From positions 1-6,483 of the forward strand of contig JAOUKW010000234.1 in the NCBI GenBank assembly GCA_029882335.1: a DNA stretch of 6,483 nt, read 5' to 3'. The position numbers and the translations under genes are program-made. Under the pieces are notes generated by a model. It did not search any database, was not told the DNA's origin, and saw only the letters and a list, made by a program, of their open reading frames with translations. Positions 6,215-6,483 of the stretch are shown one piece after another (the first letter of the stretch is position 1; each line of letters starts with the position of its first letter). This DNA is from Candidatus Heimdallarchaeota archaeon. Lineage in GTDB: Archaea > Asgardarchaeota > Heimdallarchaeia > Heimdallarchaeales > Kariarchaeaceae.

Positions 6215-6436
6215 TTTATTACTATTATTAAAAATTCTAATCAAATGAACAAAAATAAAATTCTAAATCAAAAGATAATCCGTTTTAAAATACCTTTTTG
6301 TTTTATTAAAAGGTTTATTAAAAAACCGATCATTATTCATGGCAAACTGTTATAATATCAGTTAAAATTTATTACTACATCTTCAATTTTAAGGTGTTGA
6401 TATCATTTAGTCTTGGATTAGTTGAAGTTCATTCGA

Positions 6437-6476
6437 AAAAAAAAAGAAAAGTGGATTGACACTTTTCTTTTTTTTT
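6437..6476. terminator. Perfect 17-bp hairpin with A and T tracts, likely bidirectional terminator
   Basis: The arm 6437-6453 (nine A, G, four A, GTG) is the exact reverse complement of 6460-6476 (CAC, four T, C, nine T), with a six-base GATTGA loop. A U-run is produced at the 3' side in both directions, so it can act as a terminator either way. No plus-strand gene precedes it in the window. It most likely ends a minus-strand gene beyond the right edge and insulates the ClC promoter. Confidence 0.6.
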
Positions 6477-6483
6477 ATTATTT

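Larger units (their letters stand above)
6173..6483. other. Non-coding region upstream of the ClC gene
   Basis: No convincing gene is visible on either strand in these 311 bases. The part next to the ClC gene holds its likely promoter and ribosome-binding tract. The middle has only AT-rich sequence and a short GGTTT/AAACC symmetry near 6311-6326. The right end is a strong hairpin. A gene beyond the right edge is likely, but its direction cannot be seen. Confidence 0.5.

Noticed and set aside
1..6483. CRISPR array or tandem repeats
   Set aside because: No regularly spaced direct repeats were seen on reading the window.

Overview
The window is strongly AT-rich and reads as archaeal. The clearest evidence is a minus-strand tRNA-Met(CAU) at 4106-4198. 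It carries a 19-nt intron after position 37 that folds into a bulge-helix-bulge splice site. Further support comes from two TTG-started genes, a TATA-like box about 26 nt before a near-leaderless start, and a T-tract terminator. The low GC content and gene style would suit a mesophilic Nitrososphaerota (Thaumarchaeota) genome, but that placement is inference.

Layout from left to right. (1) 10-2408 is a plus-strand gene pair 8 bp apart. It encodes an unrecognised helical 329-residue protein, then a 466-residue AAA+ ATPase of the BrxL/Lon-like family that ends before the Lon-like protease domain. (2) 2550-3248 has no long intact gene. Read through its stops, it spells out a nearly full-length GNAT acetyltransferase pseudogene (2550-3092), closely followed by the N-terminal stub of a second one (3114-3248). 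(3) 3249-3639 is non-coding, with a poly-T tract, a 15-bp palindrome, a 12-bp inverted repeat and a TATA-like box. (4) 3640-4086 encodes a stand-alone histidine phosphotransfer (Hpt) protein. (5) The tRNA lies convergent to it, with a poly-T terminator in the 19 nt between them. (6) 4385-6172 on the minus strand encodes a ClC chloride channel/transporter with two C-terminal CBS domains. (7) 6173-6483 is non-coding upstream DNA ending in a perfect 17-bp hairpin.

The most notable system is the two-gene operon: a short BrxL-type ATPase with an uncharacterised partner and no other BREX gene in view. Decayed genes just downstream suggest a fluid accessory region. The Hpt protein, tRNA and ClC gene look like independent units with no visible functional link to the pair.
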